The notes under the pieces were generated by a model that was given only the letters and a program-made list of their open reading frames with translations, was not told the DNA's origin and did no database searches. The translations under genes and the position numbers were made by a program. Below are positions 24,455 through 36,722 of a stretch of 64,000 bases of DNA, one piece after another. This DNA comes from Sphagnum compactum (Eukaryota; Bryophyta; Sphagnopsida; Sphagnales). The first letter of the stretch is position 1, and every line of letters begins with the position of its first letter. Location: assembly GCA_965153455.1 (NCBI GenBank), contig OZ234497.1, positions 18,593,872 to 18,657,871 of the forward strand, written 5' to 3'.

Positions 24455-24640
24455 CCATTCGGAGCTGATGAAGTCAGTGGGGGGAATAATGGTAGCTAGT
24501 CATTATTATTGATTATGAAGGTGATGATGGTCCAATGTAATACTTTGTGATCCATGATCAGGAGCTGATGAAGCTCCTGATGAAGTCAGTGGGGGAATGA
24601 TGGCAGCTAGTTACTATAATTCATGATGATCTGGTACATA
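24455..24640 (+). repeat. Short duplicated fragment of the dispersed repeat family
   Basis: GGAGCTGATGAAGTCAGTGG occurs twice (about 24466 and, interrupted, 24560), each followed by GGGGAAT(A)ATGG(T/C)AGCTAGT. The same phrase lies in copies A, B and C of the dispersed family, so this is probably a truncated, locally duplicated copy. Confidence 0.5.
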
Positions 24641-24700
24641 TCCATAATCCCATAGATATGGATTAGATCATGTGAAGGTCTGAGTGAAGAGTTAGACTTA

Positions 24701-24897
24701 GAGCATCTCCACCGGTGCTCAATATGTCACTCTGGATAATAAAATTAAATGTCTAGGTTTAGCTGTTTTTTTTTTGGCAACCCTACCAGTAAAACTGGAA
24801 CTGGAAGTGCATATACGCGGGGACCACTAGTAGCAAACCACCTGGACCAATCATTATGATTGACCAATCAGAAATATGAGCACGGGTGGAGATGCTC
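24701..24897. mobile_element. Harbinger/Tourist-type MITE, copy 1
   Basis: 197-bp element with inverted ends GAGCATCTCCACCGGTGCTC and GAGCACGGGTGGAGATGCTC, flanked by the 3-bp target duplication TTA (24698-24700 and 24898-24900). The TTA duplication and ends of about 20 bp fit the PIF/Harbinger superfamily. The interior ACCACCTGGACCAATCATTA is shared with the copies at 41214 and 26390. Confidence 0.85.
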
Positions 24898-26389
24898 TTA
24901 GGCCTTTTGCCCCATCAATGGTTTTTCTTATGAGTTTGGTGATTTAGCCAATGTGGTCGAATCATCTGTAGAAAGATTTAGCCAAATCTAGCTATAAACA
25001 AGATATGAAAGTCAAGTTCTTTAATCATGCTTTTATATTTGTGGCTACTTATTGGAACCAAATATATAAATTTTTGCAATTTTTACTAACTTTTTTCTGA
25101 CTTCTTGTGATTGAAACCCCCAAAAATCTGGCCATTTTTTGAAAATTTCATTAAAAAATTTCCATTAAAAAAAAAGGGCTGTTACCTATGGACCTTACAC
25201 TAGGGAGCTCAATGTATATCTATGAACCTTTAAACCATGGAATGCATCCGATGGTGCAAATTCTGCCTCAGTTCGTCCCTAAGGCTTGGTCTACTGACAT
25301 GTTGAAGCAGGCAGAATGGGGACCCCCTAGGATGGGCTCAGACTATGAACAACAATAGGATGCAGAATGTGCCCCCAGGGCCTTAGGGTAGGCTTGGCCT
25401 ACCTACCTACAGTAGGAGGTAGAATGAAGCCCCTAGGTTGTAGGGCCATGTTCTCTAGTACAAAATGGAGAACAAAATCAAAGGTGAAAGGTCTTCTCTT
25501 CCACATAGTGATGGATGATCTCATCCTGTTATCATCCATTTTGCCCAATCTATTATCTCTCTTCACTTTTGAAACCAAATCTCAAGTGACCTTTTCATCA
25601 GTATCCATACAGTTTGGACACATATGGCAATGAATTTTTAACCATGAGGTAGCCTAACCATTGAGAGTTAGTTGCTGGGTTATCGTATAATTGAGCCTCA
25701 GAAGTGGTAAGATTATGGTGTGGTAACATCCGTTCTAGCATTAGTGCATCCATCCTAGCATTAGGTATGATGCACACTATGCACCGTTGGAATCGTTCAT
25801 TGTTGTAAACTTTACATGTTCTAGTGCTGAGTGCATATTATGATCAAATTCCAAAACAATTTCCAAAAATTCAAAAAAAAAATTCCTTTTGGCAAGCAAT
25901 ACAAAAAAAAACTTCTTATCTAATTTTCACCTCTTGCTTAAACTTCACACACACAAGCTTGGAGACTCTCTTTTATCTTAGCTTCTGCTGGAGCCTAAAG
26001 TGGCTATAAGATTCACATATGGTCGAAGTCTTCTTTTTTTTCAATGTTCACATGCTACGACCACCACCCCACTTTTTGTAAGAAAGTTCATTGGATAAAT
26101 AAGTATACTTCTAATACTTTTTGTGGGTCCCCATTGCACATTCCAATTCGTCAAACTTGGCTCGTTTCCACCGCGTGTAACCCGCCTTGTTTGACTCCAT
26201 GTGATAAGGGACTTGTTGGGATTCAGATTAGATTGTTCCATGTGATGGTTGTTGCCTTTGGGCTGTGAACTCTTTTTCCTTTGCATGTCTTGTTAAGTTT
26301 TTAAAGTTGGGAATTATTTTTAGGGTCAATCTCTTTCTGGTTGCACAAAATAGCATTATGCATGATTGACTATGCTAGTGGAGAGTTTA
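24898..26389. other. Intergenic, no gene seen
   Basis: No supported gene. 25260-25460 has three loose repetitions of a (GC)AGAATG..GCCCC(C/T)AGG phrase. Confidence 0.4.
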
Positions 26390-26730
26390 GAGCAAGCATG
26401 TCCTGCAGGGTGCTCGGTATTTGTAAAATTGGATGATGAAGTTGCACCGAATGCGGGTTTGGTTTTGGCTCAGCAGAATTGCTCAGGTTGCTGTGGCTGG
26501 TGAAAGGAGCAGCATAGCTGTGCACTGCATAAGGAGTGTAATAAATATGATCTAACTGCTCATCATTGTTTCTAATTGGCCCATCATAATGATTGGTCTA
26601 GGTGGTTTGATGTTAGTAGTCCCTATCCCAGTTTCAGTTTTATGGGTGGGGTTGCAGAAGAGTACATAACTAAAGTTGGATGTGAATTTTTTTTCGTAGG
26701 GTCACATAGTGAGCACAGGTGGAGATGCTT
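26390..26730. mobile_element. Harbinger/Tourist-type MITE, copy 3 (inverted, decayed left end)
   Basis: The right end GTGAGCACAGGTGGAGATGC is followed by TTA. The left end is interrupted but still shows GAGCA...TCCTGCAGGGTGCTC after TTTA. The interior ATAATGATTGGTCTAGGTGG is the inverse of the core of the other copies. Its length of 341 bp is close to copy 2 (335 bp). Confidence 0.65.
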
Positions 26731-26787
26731 TTACCCATCTATATAACACTTGAAAAGGTCTTGATAAACCTGTGTCAAAGCTTAAAC

Positions 26788-27097
26788 TAGTGTTGGGTGG
26801 TTAACTAGTTTGCTACGTATTAGAACCATCGGATTTTGGAACTGGTTCCAGTATTAGAATTCAATATTATTGAAGAACTCGAACTTCTAGTTCTATTTAT
26901 CTATGGAACTGGAACTTAAACTGGAAATTGAGATTTTTGAACTTTTTGGGAAAAATGAAGACTACAACCGAGCACTAACTGATAGTTAGTCACCAGTTCC
27001 AATCCAAGTTAACCAGAACTAGACTGGAATCAAGAATTAGACCTAATTTCGATCTGAACGAATTTAACCCACCAAACCAGATAATCACCCAACATTC
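26788..27097. mobile_element. hAT-like MITE with 8-bp target duplication
   Basis: 310-bp element. Its left end AGTGTTGGGTGGTTAACTAG matches the inverse of its right end (AATGTTGGGTGATTATCTGG) with a few differences. Flanks GCTTAAAC (26780-26787) and GCTCAAAC (27098-27105) look like an 8-bp target duplication with one change. The TAGTG start and 8-bp duplication suggest hAT. The interior is rich in GGAACTGGAAC-like words. Confidence 0.65.
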
Positions 27098-27105
27098 GCT
27101 CAAAC

Positions 27106-30100
27106 CTACAACCAAGCTCTATGTGTGTGAAAGATGATGAAATAAAAAGATCTGGAAATAAATTGTAAGGGAGACTTAAGCCATGAGCATGTATGTTACT
27201 AGTGGCAAACTAGGAACTTAGATGAGATGCCAAGGTAGGAGGACATTAGACAAGAGAATGGGATTAGGTAGCCTCCTAGTGTCTATTAGGAATGGAAATT
27301 TGAGTGTTAAGCCAACACCTTTTGGTCATGGCTCACTTAGAATAGAAGAGACCTACAATTTATGAATTGTGTTCAAAACCCATTGGTGTAGTTGAATAAT
27401 AACTACTGAGGCCCACCCACTTCACCCTATGGGCCATGGGCCATGAGATTGTAACCAAGTGGGCCATAGCCAACTCAATGGACCAACCGACCAAATAAGA
27501 AGTTGAATTCTTTGACAACTAGGGCCAAATTGTTGCACATCATATAAACCCTAACTTGGACCTAAAAATTGAACACCAAAATCAAATAGGAATTCCCCCA
27601 AAATTCCTTACAATTGCCATTTCCATTTGAAACAAACAACATAAAAAACAATGTAAATTGGCACTTTTTTCTTTTTTTTTTTGGGGTTGGGCAGGTATCC
27701 AAAAACCGGGGTGACATGGCCTAATTGTTTCCTTTGGGGCTGAGGTGGCAATAAACCATTCATGACCGGTAGCCCATTAAAAGCATTATTGACATCCACA
27801 TCATCGCCATGTCATGCTTGCACTCCCAATATTGTGACAACATGGATTAAATTGTAGTTAGAGCAAAGTCATGTTTTTTTTGTCGCCGTGAAAGCAAATC
27901 TGACCAACAACAGAAATTTTATATCCTTGCAAGTATTAACCCCTCCCTCCATCTCTAGTGTGAATTGGGCCTTTGAAAATTGTGTTGAATTGTTTCATTT
28001 TTTTTTCTGAAGAAAATTATGGTGCATTTTACAAATAGTTTCGTAGTTTTTTCTATGAATATAAAAACATATATGGCAGGAAAAAAACCTTGACATATGA
28101 ATTTTTGAACTTGAAAAAATGAACTTGTAAGTACAAGCAAATCAACAATGAATGACTTTTGAAAGTAGGAGATTGCCATTTTCCTTAAATTGTGGAAAAA
28201 TTCTCTCATGCTCCTCCATTCAAAAATTTAATTAATGAATTCAAACTTGGGTAAAGATTAATTAACCTTCTGAGTTTGTCCTAAATACCATATCATATCC
28301 TCAATAAATATTTGGTCACTTTTTTTTGTACTGTAATTTCTCAGGTTTTCAAGGCTTGTTACAAAGGTCATAATGGAGAGCTGTAAGTAAAAAATTAAGT
28401 ACTACACCCTAAACCACAATAGAATGGAAATTGGAACCCACTAAATTGTTGTGAAAAAAGTATTGACCCAAACAAAAGTTACAATAAAAGGAACCCACTA
28501 AATAATCATCATTATGCACAAAAAAAAAAAACCCCAAAAAATGAAGCCAAAAATATAATGAACCTACTAAATCATTATTGTGCACAAAACATCAACCCCA
28601 AAAAATAAAGCCAAAAGTGTAATGAACTCACTAAATTATGGTTATGGACAAAGCATTACAATTTATACCCAAAAGAAACCCAAAATAAAATGAACCCACA
28701 AATCATATTAATGGACAAAGTATTACTCCCACAAAAAAAGAAACACTAATGCAATGAAGGGAAAAAGAAAAAAAGAGAAAAAGATGGCAAGCAACTTGAT
28801 TCCACACTTAATACTAAAAGACAAAGAAGAAGTCCATAAAGTGGTTGAAGTGCTTTGTTTTGGTTTTTGCCCCAACTTGTTTTTCTTTCTCTTCCCTAGG
28901 CCATAGTCCTCACTCCATTAACTAGATTAAATAAACACAATAAGTAAGGCACACAAGGGGACAAAAACTCCACTACAATCCACTAGGAAACATTAAAAAC
29001 AAAGACAAAAAAAATAAAAACCAAAACACATGATGACCTAAAATTAGGACCCAACCCAAAAGGACATCCCAAACCCCATTCACATTATCCCTTCAATCAA
29101 ATCCCCTTCTTTCCCTCCTCCCAAATACACACAAAGACAACCATGAATCATGAATGGCAGCTGATAAACACACTTGCACATAGGTAGTGGTCACATGGAG
29201 AGAGGGAAGGGGAAAGAATGAGCAAGTGAGGAAAGGGGATAATGAGGGAAAGAAGAGAAGAAGAAACCAAGCAAAGAAAACCAAACAAAATAGAGAGAAA
29301 AAGACTAGAAGATCTCCAACAAGTCCATAAATTTTGAAGCAACAAATTTGGAGACTTCTCTCTCTTGGAATTGTGTGAGCTCACCAGCAGCAATGGAAAA
29401 ATTGTAGCAGTTGTTGTTGTTGTTGTTGTGTGTTTTTGTTGGTGGGTTTTGTTTGTTGTTGTTGTTGTTGTTATATCAGCTCTTGTTGTGGGTGTGGGAA
29501 ACACAGGGAATTGCTGCATTTGATTGACTACTATGAAGGACTGAATATACAGCCTTCCTCCCAAGGTAAGGAAAACAGCTCTCACCCAATAACCCAACTT
29601 CATTGAGTTTCTCTTTGTCCCCACCAAAGTTTGGAATCTTGGAGAAAGCTTGCTGTAGCTCGAAGCTTTGCTGTAGCTTGAGGCTTTCTCCAAGTTCATG
29701 TCTATTTTAGTATTGATGAACAAACTACTCTTTGGATTTTGTTTGTAGCTATTGTTGTATTTTCTTTTTTTTTTGTTTTTGGGTTTTTGTTTTGTGTGGA
29801 TTAGCAAGTTTGTGACGTTGCGTAGTGCTGTTCCATCGTTGACAATAATGTTCTTGTGAGCTGTATTGGAGTTCCATGGTTGGTTGGATTTTATTTTTCT
29901 TCTTTTTTTGTTTTTTCTCTGGGGAGGTGTACATAGTGATTCACAGTTCACTCTTGGCAGCTGGGATGGTGCTCTCTGTGGAGTTGTATCATTTTTGACC
30001 AGATTTGCGGTTGTGGGTTTTTGTCTTATTATCATGGGCTGTTGTGGAGCTTGCTGTGTCTTCAAGGACTTTTGAGTTGTGGGTTGTTTTTGTTCTTTGT

Positions 30101-30606
30101 AAAAACTCTGTGGGTTTTTATTCTGGTTGCATCAAGTATTTGCAGCACTGGATCTCTGAAAATTGTGGTCACTGAGAACTTGACGGGTGATCTGATCAGG
30201 TGAGGCAGCGGAAGCAGTTATTTGTGGAAGAATTTGCAAAGGTTCCAATTAGGCCTTGCGAGTCCTTTATTTGAGGAAGAATTATAATTGTCCGGAGCTG
30301 AGAGCTGGTGGTGGTTGCAACATTAAATGTTCTTGGAAATTGACAATCTTATGGAAGGAGGAAATTATAGGCTTTGAGGTTGTTCGAAATAGATGATGAT
30401 AAAGGAAGGGATTCTCATGAACTTTTCAACACAAAGAGCTTACCAGATTCAGCTTGCTCTTTGAATTTGGTCTCTTTCTTGTGGGCGGGAATTTTGGTAT
30501 CTTCTTTGGGTTTGTTTCTTCATGGGCCAATTGTTAAGGAGAGGTGGTGGTTTTTGACACTAAGTCAAAAGGCTGAATTTCAACCAGTTGCCAGGAATTT
30601 TTACAC
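27106..30606. other. Intergenic and probable 5' leader of the LRR kinase gene
   Basis: No gene on either strand is supported before about 29.3 kb. From about 29.3 to 30.6 kb, T/G-rich DNA with (GTT)n runs at 29402-29470 probably holds the promoter and 5' untranslated region of the kinase that starts at 30607. Strong donor-like sites at 29564 (CCCAAG|GTAAGG) and 30198 (ATCAG|GTGAGG) suggest a possible leader intron. Several upstream ATGs would lie in a leader this long. Confidence 0.4.
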
Positions 30607-33600
30607 ATGACAGGATGGAGGTGGGGGGAAGCAATGTTGCTCCTCCTCCTCTTCTTGTTCTTCTTAGCAGACCTTGATGCTCAAGACCTGGGAAGCAGTG
30701 ACGAACAAAGTCTGACAAAGTTTGTGCAGAGCTTGTCTTCAAATTCCACGTCATTGGGTTTCAATTCATCAAAACCTGTTTGCCAGTGGCCAGGAGTCTA
30801 TTGCTCAGGACAGAGAAGTGGCAATCAAAGGATTCGAGCTGTGAATTTCACTGGGCTTGGCTTGAATGGATCCATCCCAGATGGTAGCATTGGAATGCTT
30901 ACTGCGCTCAAGTCACTGGACTTGTCCAACAATTTTCTTACGGGAGGAATCCCGGCTGATTTTGCCTCACTCACCAGCTTGTCAATCCTTTTACTTTCCA
31001 ACAATGGCTTCAATGGCAGCTTGCCTTCTGATCTTGCTGGATTGACCCAACTCAAAACTCTGGACATCTCGCACAACAAACTGGAAAGTGGAGGAACTTC
31101 TTCAGCAGCAGATTCTTTGGGAGCTTTGCAAAGCTTGCGAGTTTTGAATCTCAGCAACAACCATTTCTCGAGCAACAATTTTCCTTTTCTTGCAAACTGC
31201 AGCACATTACAAGCTCTTGATCTCTCTGCAAATTCAATAAATGGTTCTTTTCCGCCACAGATCTTGAGCTGCATCCACTTACGGGTACTCAATCTGAGTA
31301 AGAATTCACTCAGTGGAGAAATTCCTCTGCAAGTTGGGGACCTTCGATTGCTTCAGTCTCTTGATCTTTCCGAAAATTCTTTCTCTGGTCAGCTTCCTCC
31401 AAGTTTGGGCACCTTGCGAAGACTTGTCTCTCTCTCTCTTGCCTCCAACAATTTCAGTGGCAATATCACTTCCTCTGTTCTCAGCCTGCAGAGTTTGCAA
31501 ACTGCTGTTTTTTCTCTTAACAGATTCACTGGCTCTCTGCCTCCACTTCCATGGGGCCAATCAATTCAGCTGATTGATTGCGAGAACAATCTCTTGGGCG
31601 GAAGCATCCCAACTGGATTACTGGGTGGTCCTTCAAATCTGACAGTTGTAAGACTCGGGAATAATGCCATCACAGGGGAGATTCCCAGCAGCTCTTTGAA
31701 TCCCAATCTCATGGAATTGGACCTTCAAAGCAATCAGCTTTCAGGGGATGTACCCGTCACACTGTCAGGATTGCAGGGGCTTCGGAAGCTTGACCTTTCA
31801 ACTAATCTGCTGATAGGAAGTGTATTCGGGACAATCAGCAGCCTTCATGCCCTGGAGCATTTGGGGCTTGCGAAGAACTCTTTCACCCAGGAACTCTTCC
31901 CCGATTTGAGTGCAGTAGCAAACTTGACGTACTTGAACCTTTCATCGTGTGGAGTTTTGGGACCAATTTCAAGCTCTGTTGGTTCCCTGACAAAAATGCT
32001 TCAGCTGGATTTGTCACACAATGACTTGAACGGTAGCATCCCATCAGCACTTTCAAACATGACATTGCTTCTTTCGCTTGACCTTTCTTGGAACAACCTC
32101 TCAGGGAACATCCCTGACCAGCTTGGCTTGCTCACATTCCTCAACCAGTTGAACCTCTCACACAACAACCTGAGTGGGAGCATCCCAAATTCAAACCAGT
32201 TTGAGACTTTCGGCGCATCCTCATTTGAAGACAACCCATTTCTTTGTGGTATTGCTTTGAACAAGACATGCAGCAGCAGCATTATGCCTTCACCATCTCC
32301 AGATCAGCCTGTCCGAAATCTGAAGTCTGGTATTATGCATCCGGGAGTTGATGTGGTAATTGGCATTGTCATTGCGCTCTTCCTTGTGTTTGGTGCATTT
32401 GTTGTCAAACTACTCTGCTTTCAGACTCGGCGGACAAAAAACCTTCCATTGGTAGATGCTTGGAACTACCGAATGGGCCCTATGTCATTCGAGTCAGACC
32501 CAAGCACATGGGCTACAAGTGTGAAAGATCCAGGATCGATCCCAGTAGTTATGTTTGAGAAGCCACTACTGAATCTCACCTTTTCTGAACTCTTGCAAGC
32601 AACTTTGAATTTTCACAAGGATGCACAGATCACTGAGGGAGGTTGTGGCCCAGTTTACATGGGTGTGTTGTCACCGGGGGACATCAAAATTGCAGTCAAG
32701 GTTTTGTTCGAGGGTGGTCCTGTAAATCCAATTGAGAGAGCTGCACAGCTTGAAGCTTTAGGCAAAGTGAAGCATCCTAATCTGGTTCCTTTGGTAGGCT
32801 ACAGTATGGTGAATGAGAAGCGGATTTTGATATACGAGTTCATGGAAAATGGCAACTTGTATCATCATCTTCATGAACTTCCTGAAGGTAAAATAATAAT
32901 TGATAACATCTCTTCCCATATGCCAGTCTTGGGTTGTTGTCATGGCAGCATGTCGAGATTGTTTGGGGTTCTTGACTTCTTTTGTGTTTTTTTCCCTTAC
33001 AGGAACAGCAAATCCCGATGACTGGACTCTGGACACATGGGAGCACCCGGCAGATGGTGAAACTGTAGGGAATGGTGATGGTTGCTTGAGCTGGGAAGCT
33101 CGACACCAAATCGCACTTGGAGTTGCACGGGCACTTGCTTTCTTGCATCATGGATGTTCACCCCATATTGTTCACTGTGATGTCACAGCAAGCAATGTTC
33201 TGTTGGACTCTGAGCTCAAAGCTCACTTGGCAGATTGTGGTGTTGCAGGCCTGGTTCTAGACTCAGGCAGACGCTCAGTGACGCCAATAATCGGTGGAAC
33301 AGTTGGCTATGTGCCTCCTGAATACGGGCAGATGTGGAAGGCAACGACCAGGGGCGATGTTTATAGTTTTGGTGTTGTTCTGTTAGAGCTAGTGACAGGG
33401 AGGAGACCAACTGGGCAGTACTTCCATGACAGTTGCGGAGGTCATTTGGTTGGTTGGGTTCGGGCTTTGATCCGAGAAAATGTTGGGTATAAGTGCTTGG
33501 ATCCAAAGCTTTTGACAACCAAAGTGGAGCATGAGATGTTGGAATGCCTCCGAATAGGCTACCTTTGCACAGCTGAACATCCTGGCAAGCGACCTACAAT

Positions 33601-33658
33601 GCAGCAAGTCATTGGATTATTGAAAGATGTTCGACCCTCAGCTGGCACATCACCTTGA
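30607..33658 (+). CDS. LRR receptor-like kinase (At2g24230/At5g58150-like) with atypical catalytic motifs
   Basis: Two exons (30607-32887 and 33003-33658) are joined in phase across a 115-bp GT-AG intron, giving 978 residues. A signal peptide (GEAMLLLLLFLFFLADLDAQ) starts at Met1 or Met10. The N-cap holds CQWPGVYCSG, then about nineteen leucine-rich repeats run to near residue 545. A membrane helix (VVIGIVIALFLVFGAFVVKL) lies near 580-605 and the kinase domain near 665-970. The glycine loop EGGCGPVYMG and Lys in IAVKVL are present. The HRD motif is HCDVTASN near 817 and DFG is DCG near 837, so the HRD Arg and the DxK Lys are replaced while both Asp residues remain. PPEYGQ and GDVYSFG follow. 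The layout and the segment before the kinase match the Arabidopsis At2g24230/At5g58150 group. It probably acts at the plasma membrane, and activity may be weak or absent. Confidence 0.9.
32888..33002 (+). other. Intron of the LRR kinase gene
   Basis: Donor CCTGAAG|GTAAAA and acceptor TTTTCCCTTACAG|GAAC. Removing it joins HELPEG to TANPDDW in frame. Retention would stop translation shortly after 33000. Confidence 0.9.
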
Positions 33659-34850
33659 TTGTCATAGTTTTCATAAAAAATCCATCATCCACATTGTGGC
33701 TTTGTATTTAGTGTAATCTCAAAATAGAAATGATGTTCTGGAGTTGGTAAGGTAGAAACTTGACATCCATTGTTTCAGGAGCAATGATTACTTACAAAGA
33801 GTGCGTGTTTTGTTGCTAGGAAATTCTTATATTGTCCAGCCAGTTGCCACGTTCATCATCATCATCGGATCACAAAAGTTGAAGGGTTTAGGGTTTAGGG
33901 TTCAGGGTTTTTTGCATAGTTTGTCATTCAATCCTTGTCATAGGAACTACTACACAAGTTGTCAGGTGCTCCAATGTCCACAATGGCATTTAGCTTGAAT
34001 ACCAGGTTTGCCAATTCAGCTGTTCCTGAACAAAGGTTCAGCTGAATCTTCCCTTTCAACTTCTCTAAAAGAGAGTTGATCACTTGTTGCTCAATACAGC
34101 AGTCATTGGGAATGTAACAAAGAATTTTTTTCTGATACAGTTGGGGTTTTACACACCAGCCAATTTGGTGCTGGAGAATAATCACATGAATCCTCACAAT
34201 GCAGATCCTTCTTTGTCAAGTTCACACCTTCTCCTCTCTTCCCAAGAAGCCCCTTGAAGCTAGCTTTCTTTGAAGCTTTCTTGTCAATTGATGGTGACAG
34301 CATAAAATCAAACAGACATTTGTGATCATCTCAGTAGCAGCAGAACACTTGTAGTCTTGTCACAAAGATTGTAAAAAAAAAATGCTTACAAATAGCCCTA
34401 TATTTGACTTGACAAGCATAAATCTTCCTGAAATCTGAACTGCATATTTCAATTCATACCTGAAGCTCAATATGACTATACTATGTTGATGATCACATTC
34501 AATTTGGAATTGAATTTTGTTGACAATTGAAATCAATTGCCGATAATTGAAATCCCTGCTATGTCTAATTTCTGGTCCAAAGTAAACTAGGAAATTGGGT
34601 GTTACAATTGCCCCCCATGTTCTGGTTTGTCACAAGAAGTTCTCCTCATCTCTGCAATAGAGAGGGAGAGGGAGAAACACCAAACAATATAGAAAGACTC
34701 TTTTGTCAGCCAACAAAGAGACACTCTCCAAGACTGACTCTTGGCAACCAATCTGAATCTGTTGCATCAACCCTACTGGAGATGCATAGATTCCACTCAT
34801 GATGATTCTAATGCTGCTGCAGCTGCAGCAGTGGCAAGAGGAGCATGAGT
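33659..34850. other. 3' flanks of two convergent genes
   Basis: The LRR kinase ends at 33658 and the ERF gene ends at 34851, so the two converge. Overlapping minus-strand frames at 33928-34303 (containing SFKGLLGKRGEG and ELANLVFKLNAIV) look like a possible decayed coding piece, but I recognise no family. A short run of plant telomere-type units (GGGTTTA) lies at 33883-33910. Confidence 0.4.
33883..33910 (+). repeat. Short interstitial telomere-like repeat
   Basis: About three units of GGGTTTA (AGGGTTTAGGGTTTAGGG) followed by a variant. Too short for a chromosome end. Such motifs are scattered in plant genomes as telo-boxes. Confidence 0.8.
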
Positions 34851-36190
34851 CTATACATCTGAGCTTGCCAGCAAATTTTCCAAATACTCAGCACCCAGAT
34901 CTTGCAACTCAACAGAATTTTGCTGTGAAGATTTCTTGGTTGTATCTTGGGCCGCAACCGCAAAGTCTCCTCCCTTGTAGCAGCTGCTGCTGCTGCTGAA
35001 CTTCTTGGAAACAGAAACTGTATTGGGATCTAGAGTTTCAATCAGATTCTCCTTCGTCCTCCTCTGACTCTGCAAGAATACCCTGGTGTTTGCAGCTGCT
35101 GCCATTTGAGCTTCTGCCTGCCATTGGGTTGCTCGAATTATTGATGCCTGTAAACAAACACAGCCATAATCAAGCTTGAGCTGCACAGAAGAACATACAT
35201 ACATATATATATACATACATTCTCATTGTCTTCATCAAGTTGTGGAACACATCAATCTTTGAATATTAGCTCATTTGTTGGTCAATTCTTTGTATTGTAA
35301 AGTGTTTTCCAGAAAGGAATTCAAAATGGGCATGAGCAGAGGAGAGATTTTTTTGTGTGTCTGTTTTCTTTTTCTTTCTTGGGTACCTCTGGCTTGATTA
35401 CAGTGGCAGCAGAGGAAGATGTCTTCTTGGTGGAAGGTAAAGAAGCTTTCAAGGGGAAGTTGACGATGGCACGATGGCCACGCATTTTCAGAGCTGCAGA
35501 GTCGTAAGCTAATGCAGCTTCCTCAGCAGTGTCAAAAGTTCCCAGCCAAACACGCGCTCCATTACGTGCAGGGTCACGAATCTCGGCTGCAAATCTCCCC
35601 CATGGTCGTTCTCGCACCCCTCTGTAATGTGGCCACTTCCGTGGCTGCTTGGCAGCAGTGCTTGTTGCTGTTGTAGCATGAGGAGGAAGAGGAGGAGGAG
35701 GAGGAGGAGGAGGAGGTTCTTGTAATGCTACTGCACCAGATCCACCTTGTAATGGTACTGCAGGCATGTTGACCATGCATTTCAGCAGTTTCCTATCAGA
35801 GCTAGGATTGGATGGCCACCCAATACTCTTCTCCTCATTGACACAAGCTTGAGAAGAGCTTACTAGTCTACCAGCTGGAAGTGAGAGATGATCAGTCGCA
35901 GTTTGCAACTGTGGTCTCTCAGCAGCTTGGACTGCAGACTGCTCTTTGACACTGTATGATGAGCTTGTGGAAACAATCTCGAAATGTTTGGTGATGACTT
36001 CTTCAATTGTTTGAGTGAATCTGGCCTGACCCAATCTGTGTCTCAGCTTATTGGCAAACATGATCCTTGAAGCTTTCTTCTGATGATGTACTACACCTAA
36101 CGATGATCTGGCGCCGTCATGAACCTGATGATTTTCTGCGAATTGATCGGCTTCATTTGCAAATTCTGAATCTCTCTGTGGCCAGCCCAT
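34851..36190 (-). CDS. AP2/ERF transcription factor
   Basis: Two exons, 35387-36190 and 34851-35147 on the minus strand, join in phase 0 (GAG|GTACCC donor; TTGTTTACAG|GCATC acceptor) to give 366 residues. The first in-frame ATG (36190) is taken as the start. The frame is open a little further upstream, so a longer N-terminus is possible. One AP2 domain at about 187-245 contains [38 protein letters not shown] and [10 protein letters not shown]. Ala and Asp at the [12 protein letters not shown] diagnostic positions place it in the ERF rather than the DREB subfamily. A poly-Pro run (PPPPPPPPP) precedes the domain. The C-terminus is Ser/Gln-rich and ends [16 protein letters not shown], an acidic tail that may activate transcription. 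If the intron is retained, a shorter protein ends [11 protein letters not shown]. The role is nuclear, with GCC-box binding expected from the family. Confidence 0.9.
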
Positions 36191-36691
36191 CAAGATTTCC
36201 ACACCTTGCAATGATGATTCACTTGATCTAAGTTTCCGCCATCTCAGCGCTATTGTTCTTCTGTGTCAAACCTGCTGGCAGCAGACATTATAGTCAAGAC
36301 CCAATTCCTGAAGTTACACCTGAATTAGAGTGACCTCCATTGCAGGTGAATTGAACCCTGAGATCATTCATGGCTTCAAACCAGTGCTGTGACAATTCCT
36401 TTCCGGAAGCAGGACTTTTCCCAGACTCCTTGAGTGAACAAATCAACAATGGATAATTCTCAAATTCTATTGCAATTCTTTCACACCCCAATTGTCTCTG
36501 TCGAAATTCGACTGCAATTCACACCCACTTCTTTCTGTCAAATTCTATTGTAATTCTTTCAGGCCCAATTCTTTCTTGCTTCTGCTTGAGCGTCTTGCTA
36601 TTGACATCGAATAAATTAGTCTGGATCCATCACATCTTCCTCACCTTACTTAGTGTTTTAAAAAAAATCAATTCTCATACCCATTGCGACA

Positions 36692-36722
<31 letters not shown>

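Noticed and set aside
29148-30065. 305-codon minus-strand frame opposite the LRR kinase leader
   Set aside because: It is a low-complexity Thr/Asn/Lys-rich shadow of T/G-rich leader DNA, with no homology or splice context.
33883-33910. Possible telomere
   Set aside because: Only about three TTTAGGG units flanked by gene-bearing DNA. This is an interstitial motif.
33928-34303. Overlapping minus frames with ELANLVFKLNAIVDIGAP and SFKGLLGKRGEG
   Set aside because: They suggest a frameshifted coding relic, but no family could be named and the segments are short.
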